Of a stretch of 64,000 nucleotides of DNA, positions 10,708 to 21,215 are shown piece after piece. The stretch is from Gonatopus flavifemur (lineage: Eukaryota > Arthropoda > Insecta > Hymenoptera > Dryinidae): contig JAFFJZ010000076.1 of NCBI GenBank assembly GCA_018340375.1, forward strand, positions 62,001 through 126,000. The letters are read 5' to 3'. Position 1 is the stretch's first letter. Each line of letters opens with the position of its first letter. The notes beneath the pieces are model-generated. The model made no database searches. It worked only from the letters and a program-made list of their open reading frames with translations, and was not told where the DNA came from. The position numbers and the translations under genes are program-made.

Positions 10708-12369
10708 TAACATTGAATTCGAATTAAATTTGTCCGAATTCAATTCGACAATCATGTCTATAAACAATTCAAAGTTCACTAGCATTTCCAAATCATTTAT
10801 GACTGAAGAAAAAGTACAAATAATGAACTTTTATCACGAGGTTTGTATGTGTCATATATGATGTGAATGATATCCAAACACGTTGCATGAGACATTTTAA
10901 ACTTGTCTGAAATATATTTCAAGACATGAATATGATGTTATACAGGACCCGTTCATAAGACGAGATCGTTTTACATAAATCATAAACCCCATATTTTTTG
11001 TTCGATTAATTTCAAATTTCCAGAAAAACTTCCTCAAACATAAGAGCATAACTTTATTGTTCGAAGTTTTCTTAATTTCACATTTCGCTCGACACTTTGT
11101 GTCGTTGAAACTCGGAAAACACGAACCTGAGAGCCACTAATTCGTTATCAAATATTATTGAAAAGCGAAATGTTTTCATCATTCGAATCATTTTACAAGC
11201 TTCGGCAATACACATCGAATCTGGATATCAATGTTTATATCATTCCGATAATATTTGGCCAAGTAATCGTGAAATAAGTTTCGGAAACTATTGAGTTCGA
11301 GAGAGCACACAAATGTTCAATCTTTAATTTTCATCTTGCAGAATAAGGATTGAACAATGATGCGTTGAATAAAAATTTTTTATACAAAAAAACAATGTAT
11401 AACGAATTTTGCAAAAATAGTTGGATATTTGGATGCTTCGACCAAAAAAACATGAATCTACGTTGAGAAATCGAGTGAATGCAACCTTTCATTCGGATCC
11501 TCATATTCAGCAGGTAAACGACGTAGAGTCATGAGAAATTTCCGTTGCGAGCTGATGGATAAATCGCTGTATCTTTCGAACCAATATTCCAATTGATCTG
11601 AAACTTTCCATAAAGTTTGTCCGCACACTAGCGAACAACTTTGTCGCTGGAAGTTTTTCGTAGCTCATACTTCCCCCGACACTTTTTCAATGCAAAGGTT
11701 TCCTCTTCGTTGAAAACCAAGTTTTCACTTCAAATTGAAAATTCATTGATTTTGCATCAATTTTTGAAAATTTTGTCGAGATCGTCATCTTCGGGGGAGT
11801 GTTACGAATCAGAATCTGCAAGACTCATCTTGATACGTTGAAAACTGCTCGAGTTATAACGAGTTTAAGATGAAAAAACATTCATTTTTAGTACGAGAAA
11901 AAGAGGTACTTTTTAATTTTCTTCTCGAAAACTATTGATCATAGAAAAACATTGTGAACGAACACTCGTATAGATTTTTCAAGCCCTATCACCCAGTATT
12001 TTTAGTTTTCCAAAATTCCGACTTTTTTTTCGGTCCCCCACGTGACCGCTTGGACAATACTTTTACCGCGGTTCGAGCGCTCGTCGAGTTCTTCTTCCCG
12101 TGGGTTCAATTATTACTTTAATAAGAATATTTGCTGAAACTTTATATCATTATTATGAATGATTAAAATAATAAACCAGCATCAACAAAGAATTTATAAA
12201 GTTTGTCCAAAATATTCCATTTTTTTCCTTTCATCAAGTCTACCACACTGGGCGGAAGAACATGTCCTATTTTATATAAGTCTTTCATTAAATTGACTCG
12301 GTATTTCGAGTATTTTGGAAAATATAACGTTACATGATCTATGAGGTGTGTTCAAAAAATAACGAGAAT

Positions 12370-12697
12370 TTTCGTTTTATGAAAAAAATATTTTTTTCGG
12401 ATTGCTTTTCGACTGATATGCCAACATCATCAGCGACTTCTCTGATTGTGATTCGGCGATCGTTCATAACCATTTCTTTCACTTTTTTCACGTTTTCATC
12501 GGTTTTCATGTGCTTGGGCGTCCGGGTCGTTCGTCATCTTCAACGTTTTCGCGGCCATCTTGGAAACGCTTATACCACTCATAAATCTTTGCTTTACTCA
12601 CAGCAGATTCACCATATGCCTTTGTTAACATTTTTCAAACTTCACTACACTTTACTTCATTTTTTACGCAAAATTGAATACAAATTCTTTGATCCAT
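12370..12697 (-). pseudogene. Mariner transposase N-terminal fragment
   Basis: Reading down from an ATG at 12697, the minus strand gives an HTH-type DNA-binding region. Mariner hallmarks are AKIYEWYKRFQDGRENVEDD, then ERPGRP, then a second helix region RITIREVADDVGIS. In-frame stops (for example after KCSEV) and a frameshift around 12520 break it. No catalytic DDD region remains; the family is normally about 345 residues. By eye it resembles SETMAR/irritans-like mariners. It cannot encode an active transposase but may still carry recognisable ends. Confidence 0.75.
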
Positions 12698-12759
12698 TTT
12701 TTTTCACAAACGAAAATCGCCGAGCTCGGAAAAAACACGTCTAACGTTAGCGGCTGCCA

Positions 12760-13921
12760 CCCACACAGCGAGCAGTTCTTCAAGACGTCTAAAAGAGTCC
12801 TGAATTCATGTATCTTCAAGACATTTCTAAAAGACATCTTAAAGATGTCTTTTAGAAATGTATGAAAGATCTCTTGCTGCGCGAGTTCTATAAGACAACT
12901 GTAATTGAGATATATTCAAGAACACTCATAAACATTTCTTGAAGATATCTTCAAGAGCACTTTTAGAACAATCCCAATAGATCAGTTAAATCAAAGAGAA
13001 TTAGAGAGGACATTGCAGTAATTCACGTATGGTTATTCACAGTGTCCCGCGCATTTGTTTCGCGTGTGCAGTGAGGAACGACGACGCCGATGATATTGTG
13101 CAATATTAATTATATATAATTAATTATATATACATAAACATTCAAGATCCAATACTGGATAATGAAAGTATTGCCGCAGAAAAGAAACGTGTAACCAATT
13201 ACATTATAATAATATATTTTGTTTTGTAGCGGATGATCCTATTTGCAAAAACTAACCTATCATTATGCAGAATCATATATTAGAGGTATATCAATTTATT
13301 ATTTCATCCATTGTACTTTATTTCTTATGTACGTACGTGAATTAAATTTCCATCAAATTTCACATTTTTGTGCAAGATAGAATGTATCGAAATTCAGATT
13401 CAAGTGAATGAAATTGAATGTTAAAATATTTTGAATTCAGGTTATATACATGCATGAAAAATGCTTGAAGTATTTTTGCATTCGAATTATATGCAAACAC
13501 CTTATATGTTTTGGTAAGCCTTTATCAAATGAATAAATCAAAATAATGAATGAATTCGTATGGTTATGGATATTTTAATATTTTAATCAAGACATTTTAA
13601 TAATACTTTCAAGAAATCTTCAAGAGATATTTGAGAGTTCTTCAGAAAGTCTTCAGGAGGGATTTCAGAATTCTTCAAGAAGGATTTAAGATCTCTTCAA
13701 GAGCTCTTAAAGACATCTTCAAGAAATCATTGAGAATTCTTGAACATTTCTTGAAGATGTCTTTTAGATTTCTTGAAGACAACTAAAAGACATCTATTGG
13801 TGTTGCATAAGACATCTTTTCGCTCACGAAAAGAGATCTTTTGGAAAGGTCTTGCAAGAGCTCTTGCAGTTTTCAAAGACATCTTTTAGATATCTAAAAG
13901 AGCTCTTTTTGTCTGTGTGGG
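12760..13921. mobile_element. CCCACACAG element (1.16 kb)
   Basis: The ends CCCACACAG and CTGTGTGGG are perfect 9-bp inverted repeats. Dense subterminal AAGACATCTT/AAGAAATCTT-type motifs lie at both ends (12770-12960 and 13600-13910), and the middle is AT-rich and unrelated. Flanks are CA and TA, so no clear duplication remains. The overall plan and size match the CCCAGACAG element at 48717. No open frame of interest, so it is probably non-autonomous. Confidence 0.7.
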
Positions 13922-14182
13922 TACTTAAAAAGTAAGCAATGAATATTGTTGAAAATTCATACTTCAGGGGCATGTGTACCAACATAATAAAGAAAAATTG
14001 TATACAGGCGGACTCTCCAAACCCGCGAAATTTAAAATTCTCGTTAGTTGAATTCTTAGGTTTGCAGACGTAGTACAAATGTAAAACACATCTTGTTATT
14101 TGATAGTTGGCAATTCAGCTGTCAATCAGTGACAAAAGTTTTTTGATCGTTTGCGTAGTTTTCGTTTGGCGTTCGTTGAAAA

Positions 14183-15860
14183 ATGGAAAATCAAAAGGAA
14201 CATTTTCGTCATATTTCGCTTTTTAATTTCCGCAAAGGGGAAAACGCATCGCAAACTCATAAAAAGTTATGTGCTGTTTATGGTGACGAAGCCTTAAATG
14301 AACGGCAGTGTCAAAATTGGTTTGCCAAATTTCGTTCTGGTGATTTTTCACTCAAAGATGAAAAACGCTCTGGTCGTCCAGTTGACGTTGATGACGCCCT
14401 AATCAAAGCAATAATCGATTTGGATCGTCACAGTACAACACGTGAGATTGCAGAGAAACTTCATGTATCACATACATGCATTGAAAATCACTTAAAACAA
14501 CTTGGCTATGTTCAAAAACTCGATACACGGGTTCCTCACGAACTGAAAGGAACGCATTTAAGGCCAGCTTACTCCAAAAAACGTAATTTTCTTCAATACA
14601 TTTTATTTATAATACAAAACATGTTGAGTAATCAATTTTTTTACATATGAAAGTACATATATGAAATTACTTGAAAACATTTTTTTTTTTTGCGGTCCTG
14701 AAAATGGCTGCTGAAACTCATCTGATTCGTAGATGGATGACACTCTCATTTCAAAACTATTGCACTTATCGATATGAACCAAACGGCATTTTACTCTTCA
14801 GATGTCTGGCTATCGCCTCAAGCAGAACCAGAAATATTTATTATTATTTAAAAAAGTTATAAACAATTAAAAGTGAAAAAAAGGGTAAAAAAAATTCAAA
14901 AGTCCGCCATTTTGTTTTTTTTCATTGAAAATGTTTCATTCTGCTTGAGGCCATAGCCAGACATCTAAAGAGTAAAATGCCGTTTGGTTCATATCGATAA
15001 GTGCAATAGTTTAGAAATGAGAGTGTCATCCATCTACGAATCAGATGAGTTTCAGCAGCCATTTTCAGGACCGCCAAAAAAAAAAAAATGTTTTCAAGTA
15101 ATTTCATATATGTACTTTCATATGTAAAAAAATTGATTACTCAACATGTTTTGTATTATAAATAAAATGTATTGAAGAAAATTACGTTTTTTGGAGTAAG
15201 CTGGCCTTAACGCAACGCATTAACATCTGCGATTTGCTGAAGGAACGTAATGAAAATGATCCATTTTTAAAACGACTGATAACTGGCGATGAAGAATGGG
15301 TTGTGTACAACAATATCAAGCGGAAAAGAACGTGGAGCAGGCCAGGTGAACTAACTCGAACAACAGCAAAAGCTGATATTCATCAAAAGAAGGTTTTATT
15401 ATCAGTTTGGTGGGATTACAAAGGAATTGTCTACTTTGAACTCTTACCACCCAACCGAACGATTAATTCTGATGTCTACATTGAACAACTAACGAAATTA
15501 GACAATGCAGTTGGAAAAAAGCGGCCCTAATTGACAAATCGAAAAGGTGTTGTATTCCATCATGACAATGCAAGGCCACACACATCTTTGGTCACTCGGC
15601 AAAAATTATTGGAGCTTGGTTAGGATGTTTTGCCACATCCACCATATAGTCCTGACCTTGCACCATCTGATTACTTTTTGTTTCGATCTTCCCAAAACTC
15701 CTTGAATGGTAAAAATTTCAGTAATGATAATGATGTCAAATCGTACTTGATTCAGTTTTTTGCTAATAAAAACCAAAAGTTTTATGAACGTGGGATTATG
15801 ATGCTGCCTGAAAGATGGCAAAAGTTCATTGATCAAAATGGGCCATACATTACAGAATAA
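14183..15860 (+). pseudogene. Mariner (mellifera subfamily) transposase, disrupted
   Basis: The ATG at 14183 starts a typical mariner N-terminus (CQNWFAKFRSGDFSLKDEKR, SGRP, STTREIAEKLHVS, and the linker VPHEL). After the nested insertion the same frame resumes with the catalytic region: ITGDEEWVVY (first Asp), HHDNARPHTS (second Asp) and PYSPDLAPSDY (third Asp), so all three acidic residues remain. It ends at GPYITE near 15860, the expected length without the insertion. Two in-frame stops remain: TAA at 15528-15530 and TAG near 15621, which replaces a conserved Trp. The gene cannot make a full protein. Confidence 0.9.
14562..15206. mobile_element. 645-bp foldback element with TTAA target duplication
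   Basis: The ends are perfect inverted repeats starting GGCCAGCTTACTCCAAAAAA. The arms of about 265 bp (14562-14828, 14941-15206) differ at few positions. TTAA lies on both sides (14558-14561 and 15207-15210). Removing the element and one TTAA restores the mariner reading frame exactly, so boundaries and duplication are firm. TTAA duplication is known for piggyBac-type and some other cut-and-paste families. No transposase is encoded. Confidence 0.9.
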
Positions 15861-15898
15861 AGTTATTTAGTTCCATGGAAAAAGTGTCTTTGATTTTC

Positions 15899-17183
15899 TA
15901 ACCAAAAATGTATAAAAGTTAATGACAAATTAATAAATTTTTTAATCCGAAGTAAAAATCAAGTTTTGAACGCTTTGCGTTCAAAAAGAGTCGAAGGAAT
16001 TTTCGATTTGGAAAAACTCAAAGCGACAAAGTTGTTCATTAGTGTATGGACAAACTTTTTGGAAAGTTACAGGTGGATTGGACTATTAGTTTCCAAAATA
16101 CAGCGATTTATTCATTAGCGCGCAACGGCAAAATCTCACGATTATCCGTAGATTACCGGTCAAATAATCAAGCTCGTAGGAAAACATGTATTCGCTGGAT
16201 TTTTCATTGTAACTTGATGTTTTGTGGGTTGGAGAATCCAAATATCAAACAATTTTTATAAAATTCGCCATCCATTTCTCTTTTATAAACAATTTAATCC
16301 TTTATAACGTTTTTGTGAATAAGGCATGGACTTTGGAGAAAAACTGTCTCAAAAGAACAAAATTCTTATTGCGTGGAGAATGAGTGTTTTTTCACAAAAC
16401 ATTCCTTCATACGTTTTGGTCGTTTGCCCGTTGTCGACATTCTGAAAGAGTTTTTTTTTTAATTTCACTTCCGGAATAATTGTTTTGTTTGGGAACTAGT
16501 TTCAATTTTTGATTGCGCACGGAGCATAATCTCAATTATTGATATTATTGTTATATTGATGATTATTATGTTGATTATATTAATATTTGATCGGTAATCT
16601 ACGGATAATCGTGACATTTTTGCCCATTGCGCGCTGATGAATAAATCGCTGTATTTGGGAAACTAATAGTCCAATCGACCTGTAACTTTCCAAAAAGTTT
16701 GTCCATGCACTAATGAACAACTTTGTCGCTTTGAGTTTTTCCAAATCGAAAATTCCTTCGACTCTTTTTGAACGCAAAGCGTTCAAAACTTGATTTTTAC
16801 TTCGGATTAAAAATTTATTAATTTGTCATTACCTTTTATATATTTTTGGAACATTGTTGTCTTCAAAAAAGTCTCATGAATCAGAATCTACAAGATTCAT
16901 CCCGATTCGTTGAAAAATGGTCGAGTTGGGACGAGTTTAACATTGAAAAACATCAATTTCCCGTCTCAAAAAATAGGTAGTTTTTATTTTTTTTCTCGAA
17001 AACTATTGATCCTAGGAGAAAATTGTTCCCGGGTACTTATATTGATTTTTCAAGCCCTATCGCCCCATATTGTTAGTTTTTCAAAATTCCAACTTTTTCC
17101 TCGAGGCCTCTCGTGTCAGCTTGGATCAATCCTTCTACCTCTTTCCAAGCGCTACCGCTGTTATTGCATGGGTTTCCTCAATT
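15899..17183. mobile_element. Foldback family A copy 2, left end truncated
   Basis: An inverted pair (about 15899-16260 and 16580-16860) flanks a 320-bp AT-rich loop. The right part continues to a family A end at 17183 (GGTTTCCTCAATT), with the same internal landmarks as copy 1, such as TTTTCAAGCCCTATCRCCC and the block around AGCGACAAAGTTGTTC. The matching outer left part is missing next to the mariner. Divergence from copy 1 is clearly larger than the divergence between this copy's own arms. Confidence 0.7.
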
Positions 17184-17202
17184 GGTGAGACGCAGTCTTT
17201 GA

Positions 17203-17917
17203 GGGGTCTGTCTAGTAACTCACTTTTGAAGAATCGTTTTGGTTTCGTTTGGAAAAAGATTGGAAGAAAGTCAACTCTTCGAACAATCTGAAGGAATTCT
17301 GTACGGTCCAGGCATCGCTGACTAGGCGTAAGTAAGTTTTTTTCAAGAATTTCATGTAAAAAAAACTTTGAACGCGTTATTCTCAAAACAACGTTTTTAC
17401 TCGCCTTGTTGATGAAATTTTCGAAACTACTCGACCGATCCTTATGAAATTTGAAACACATATTCTTTGAACCTATCGCTATGTCCCCCATGAATTTTTT
17501 TCAAAAATTTGGAATTTTACTATATTTTTTTTCAAAAATCGGCGAAAAAAAACGGTTTTTTGAAAATTTTTTGTTTTTTCTTTACCATCTTTTTATTTTT
17601 TGAAATAATTGAATAAAATTCACAGGGGACATAGCCATTGTCATACCAAACCTAAAGCACTTTGATTTTTTTGTTTTAGACAACACAGCTCCGAGATTTT
17701 ATCAACAAGGCGGACCCACCTACTTTTCGAGGTGTTGCGTTTGGCTGACGTTTTTGGTCATAATACATGTATAAAATAAGAGAAAAAAGTTCTTTTATGT
17801 ATTTCAAGAGTGTATTTACTAAGCCTAATAACTCTCATATCATTACCCTCATCCAGTATCCCAAGGAATAATCACGAAAATCGCGTTTTTTTCGGTGCGA
17901 GCTACTAGACAGACCCC
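17203..17917. mobile_element. Candidate 715-bp terminal-repeat element
   Basis: GGGGTCTGTCTAGTA (17203-17217) is repeated inverted as TACTAGACAGACCCC (17903-17917), with further partial matching inward (CTCAC and GCGAG). It cuts the 3' side of the RNase H frame of the I-like element. No matching duplication was found in the flanks (TTTGA and TTAGG), so the insertion is not proven. Confidence 0.45.
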
Positions 17918-18800
17918 TTAGGGAAGAAAAATAATCTTTTTTTATTTTTTCTATAATGTCATTATAAAAGTTAGAACAACGTAAATCTATCTCCATAATA
18001 TTTACATTTTCTGTAGCTGCCTTAGCCAAAGCATCAGCTATCTCATTTCCCGCTATTCCCTTATGAGAAGCAATCCATATAATTCTCAACAATCCTCCTT
18101 AATTTAGTAGAAAGGAAACCGCTTTACTTACTGCTTTGAGAAGAACTATACTAATGTGAGAAAGAGAGTTATTATAACTACCCCAAGAGAACACAAACCT
18201 TCAGGAACGTTCATTAAACGTTCGCGAACGTCCAGGAACATTCAATGAACGTTCCTGAAGGTTTGTGTTCTCTTGGGGTTAATTGACTTGACCGCCAACA
18301 AAGCAGATAATGAGTCTGTACAAATGAAGAAATTTTTTTTATCAGTACCATATATCAAATCTAATGCCTTTATAATGGCAAAATTTTCAGTTGAAAAAAT
18401 GTCACATGATGGATTTAACGAATATGAATGACTTACATTCAAAGAACGCAAGAATACTACCAGTAGCTGGTTTATTTTTTATAACAGACCCATCTGTATG
18501 AATAAGAATTGGAGACTCTTCCATTTTGAATTTAACAATATAATTCATAGTGACAGCAAGAAACTGTTCATCACTTCCAATTAAACTCCCAGAATCCGTA
18601 TCTATTAGCAACGTTATAAAATTATCCTTATAGTCCATATCATAACATGGCATTATCGGAAATCTTAAAATACTATTTACATGTTTTTTATTAGTGGAAT
18701 AAATATGCAACAATAGTAGTTCTCTAGTATTTGGATTACTAAAAGAGTGTTTAGCATGTATAGAACAATACTTCTCTAACACGTTTATCACAGGATTCAA
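17918..18800 (-). pseudogene. RNase H domain of the I-like element
   Basis: The domain is read in pieces: ILIHTDGSVI (first Asp) near 18510, STENFAIIKALDL (Glu) near 18390, CTDSLSALLAV (Asp) near 18300, and IASHKGIAGNEIADALAKAA (His/Asp region) near 18020-18070. These are the four acidic and basic positions of RNase H. It would remove RNA during target-primed reverse transcription. The frame is broken by a shift near 18420, by the 98-bp hairpin at 18181-18278 and by an in-frame TAA near 18100. A connecting stretch 18801-18920 (SLIRSSLEYGLF) links it to RT but contains stops. Confidence 0.8.
18181..18278. mobile_element. CCCCAAGAGAAC hairpin MITE (98 bp)
   Basis: Nearly the whole element is one hairpin: the start CCCCAAGAGAACACAAACCT is mirrored at the end. 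GAACGTTC-type motifs fill the stem. Deleting exactly 98 bp restores the RNase H reading frame, so a target duplication is absent or was altered. Its ends and motifs resemble the CCCGAAGAG element at 35641-36143. Confidence 0.7.
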
Positions 18801-19633
18801 TTAAGTTAAATTAAAAACCTTATCATTCCCAAATCTCTTACTACTAAATAATCCATATTCTAGGCTACTTCTAATCAAACTTTTGTGGATATCTAAAAGA
18901 ACCAGGAGGTCTCCTCCCCACTAAGTGCCTCTCAGATATCTCAGTATGTTCAGTAGTTTTTCACATTTACCACCAAATGTTAAATGACTATCAGAAATAA
19001 TTCCCAAAAATTTCACATTCTGTTCGCATTTTTTGACCCTATCAAATATAATTATTTCTTCTTCACATTTTGTACATTTTTCACCAGAACTCTCTGGATA
19101 ATGGAAATTCATGTATGAAGTTTTGTCCCAGGATAATTCTAGACCCAGATCTGTCAAAAATTGACTCATACGATGAAAAGCTTTAATGAGTACTATAATC
19201 TTCATAATTTTAGATTGCAATATTTCCGGAAATATCACACAGTCGTCGGCAAATTGAAGTACTCTTATTCCATTTGGTGCACACTCTTGCATTTTCTTTA
19301 TATAGAAATTGAATAACATGGAGCTTAAAACACCACCTTGCGGAACCCCTTTTCTCATTATTTTTTCTACTGGATTTTCATATTTTCTAATAAGAGTAGT
19401 TTTTCTATTAGTGATCCATTTTTTTATAAATACCAAAATCCTATACGAAACTTACTTGCCTTGAGAGCCTCAATTAATCGATTTGGAATTATATTGTCGA
19501 ACGCGGATTTTATATCTAAAAACAAGATTGGATAGTCAACCTTATTTACTCTAAAAATCTCTTAATTCGCATTGAGTATTGATATATTATCCGTACATGA
19601 AAATCCTCTACGAAATCCAAATTGGTATTTATA

Positions 19634-20919
19634 CCAGGTGTGTAAGTATGAAACCGGAATTTTTGTACAGAAAAAAACACGTTTATTGTAATGATATGAT
19701 ACGAAGTAACTTATTCGAAGTATTGTCCGTCGCTATCTATACATTTCTTCCATCTTTCTGGCAATTTGTGGATTCCGCGCCAAAAGAACTGTTGCTCTTT
19801 TGAGGCAAACCAGTCATCGAGCCATTCTCGTACATCTTCGTAAGAAGTAAAGCGCTGCTCAGGAAGTGCGTGTCACATCGATGCAAACAAGCAGTAATCG
19901 GATGGGGCAAGGTCCGGTGAGTAAGGCGCGTGCTGAAGAATCTCCCAACGGAACGACTCTATCGTTTCCTGGACCTGTTTTGCTTTATGTGCTGGTGCAT
20001 TGTCATGCAGCAAAATCACCTTGTGTTGTCTTTGTTGGTATTCTTGCCGTTTTTCACGCAAAACTCGATCCAAATCGATCATTCATTGTCGGTAGCGTTG
20101 AGTATTGTCAGTTTCCCCAGGTTTCAGCAGCTCGTAGTAGATTACGCCCTTCTGATCCCACCAAACACACAGCATTGTCTTTCGTCCGTAGCGGTTTGGT
20201 CTTGCCGTCGATGTTGATGGTTCACCCGGAGTAACCCATGACTTTTTGCGCTTAGGATTCTCGAAATATATCCACTTTTCATCGCCAGTCACAATTCGAT
20301 GGAGAAATGACTTTCTTTGGAACCTGGCGAGCAGCTTTCGCATGATGTTTGGCGGTTTTCCTGCTGTCTTTCGTTGAGTTCATGTGGAACCCATTTCCCC
20401 ACCTTTTGTACCTTTCCCATGGCTTTCAACCGAAGGGGGATGGCTTCTCGGGTCACCTTTAACTGATCCGCCAGTTGTTGTTGTGTTTGAGCGTCGTCTT
20501 CGTCCAACAAGGCTTGCAGGTCAGCGTCTTCAAACTTTTTCGGTAGTCTTCCACGTTCTTCGTTCCTGACGTCAAAATCGCCACTTTGGAACCGTTTGAA
20601 CCACTCGAAACACTGTGTTTTACCGAGAGCATGCTCACCAAACGCCTTCACAAGCATTCGATGCGATTCGGCTGCGGTTTCCTTCAGATGAAAACAGAAA
20701 AGTAGTGCTGTCCGCAAATTGTAATTTGTTGGCACAAAACTCGACATGTTTATCTCTAATAAACCAATGCTACTGAATGAAACTCGTGTTATTGTGAGTT
20801 GGAAATCTTTTTCGGATATCAATACAATAACAAGACACCGCTGACGTGATGTGTCGGTAACTGCATCGACATTAAGCGCCACCTATGGGCAAATTCCGGT
20901 TCCATACTTACACACCTGG
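19634..20919 (-). mobile_element. Mos1-like mariner (mauritiana subfamily), 1286 bp
   Basis: The inverted ends CCAGGTGTGTAAGTATGAAA are flanked by TA (19632-19633 and 20920-20921). Its length of 1286 bp equals that known for Mos1. It lies in the RT gene of the I-like element; removing it with one TA restores the RT frame. It therefore inserted after that element was in place. Confidence 0.95.
19711..20747 (-). pseudogene. Mauritiana-type mariner transposase, nearly intact
   Basis: ATG at 20747 (MSSFVPTNYNLRT), stop at 19711-19713, about 345 residues, the family's full length. The HTH region (KTQCFEWFKRFQSGDFDV, QQQLADQLKV), linker WVPHELNE and catalytic motifs are present: VTGDEKWIYF, LLHDNAPAHK and PYSPDLAPSDY, giving DD34D spacing. 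Lesions are one single-base frameshift near 20335, a TGA at about 20083-20085 and a TGA near 19870 in place of a conserved Gly codon. With only three lesions and full ends, the element could still be mobilised by a related active transposase. Confidence 0.95.
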
Positions 20920-21215
20920 TATGTCAAGTTATTTTTTTCTAACCAATTATTTAATCTACTAGGTATCATTTTTTTGAATAGTTTACAGATGGATTAAGAA
21001 ACAGATATGGGTCTAATACCCTTTTTTCCATTTTTATCTATAAAAAAAGTCATATATTCGTTCCAGGAATCCGGATATTCTCCACTATCAAAAAATTCGT
21101 AAAATATATCTAATAAAACCGTATGATAATTCTGAGGAAGCATTATAAGGATTTTATTGTCTATTTGATCCAAACCAGCTATTTTGTTTGCTTTCAGAGT
21201 ACTCATTGCTGCCAT

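Larger units (their letters stand above)
771..12111. mobile_element. Foldback element, family A copy 1, split by a nested insertion
   Basis: The left arm (771-1825 plus 10252-10600) is the near-exact reverse complement of the right arm (10708-12111). Both ends read AATTGAACCC inward. AT flanks both sides (769-770, 12112-12113). Without the 8.4-kb insertion the element is about 2.9 kb, almost wholly palindromic, with a 107-bp CCC hairpin at its centre. It has no protein gene; the mirrored 66-codon frames in each arm have no recognisable motif. Related ends occur at 17183, 50136 and 51252. This architecture matches foldback elements or long-TIR non-autonomous DNA transposons. The superfamily is unknown. 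Confidence 0.8.
12342..14055 (-). mobile_element. Mariner remnant carrying a nested CCC element
   Basis: The left end, next to TA (12340-12341), reads TGAGGTGTGTTCAAAAAATA. A related inverted stretch (AAATTCTCGTTAGTTGAATT) ends near 14054. Only the transposase N-terminal region is present between them, so the element is internally deleted. It is interrupted at 12760-13921. The right boundary is approximate. Confidence 0.6.
14056..15890 (+). mobile_element. Mellifera-type mariner, broken
   Basis: A possible left end TTAGGTTTGCAGACGTAGTAC begins near 14056 and resembles mellifera-group mariner ends. The right end is not visible and appears lost where family A copy 2 begins. The transposase frame is interrupted by a 645-bp TTAA-flanked insertion. 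Confidence 0.6.
18921..21215 (-). pseudogene. Reverse transcriptase of the I-like element, split by a mariner
   Basis: The N-terminal RT part is at 20922-21215 (NKIAGLDQI, PDSWNEY, then a CKLFEKMI-like stretch out of frame). After the mariner it continues at 19436-19633 (QFGFRRGFSCTDNI, FLDIKSAFDNI) and 18921-19436, with GVPQGGVLSSMLFN and the catalytic FADD box (VLQFADDCVIF) near 19230. The join across the mariner's TA is in frame. Stop codons near 19560 and 20990, and others, disable it. It would copy element RNA at a nicked target site. Confidence 0.85.

Noticed and set aside
771..12111. Polinton/Maverick with long terminal repeats
   Set aside because: No DNA polymerase B, retroviral-like integrase, ATPase or capsid gene lies between the arms, and the interior is accounted for by nested insertions.
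12334..12744. 136-codon plus-strand frame
   Set aside because: It is the antisense shadow of the mariner transposase fragment on the minus strand.
16046..16261. 71-codon frame resembling 50515-50775
   Set aside because: Both are the same non-coding repeat family; the frames shift and lack constraint.
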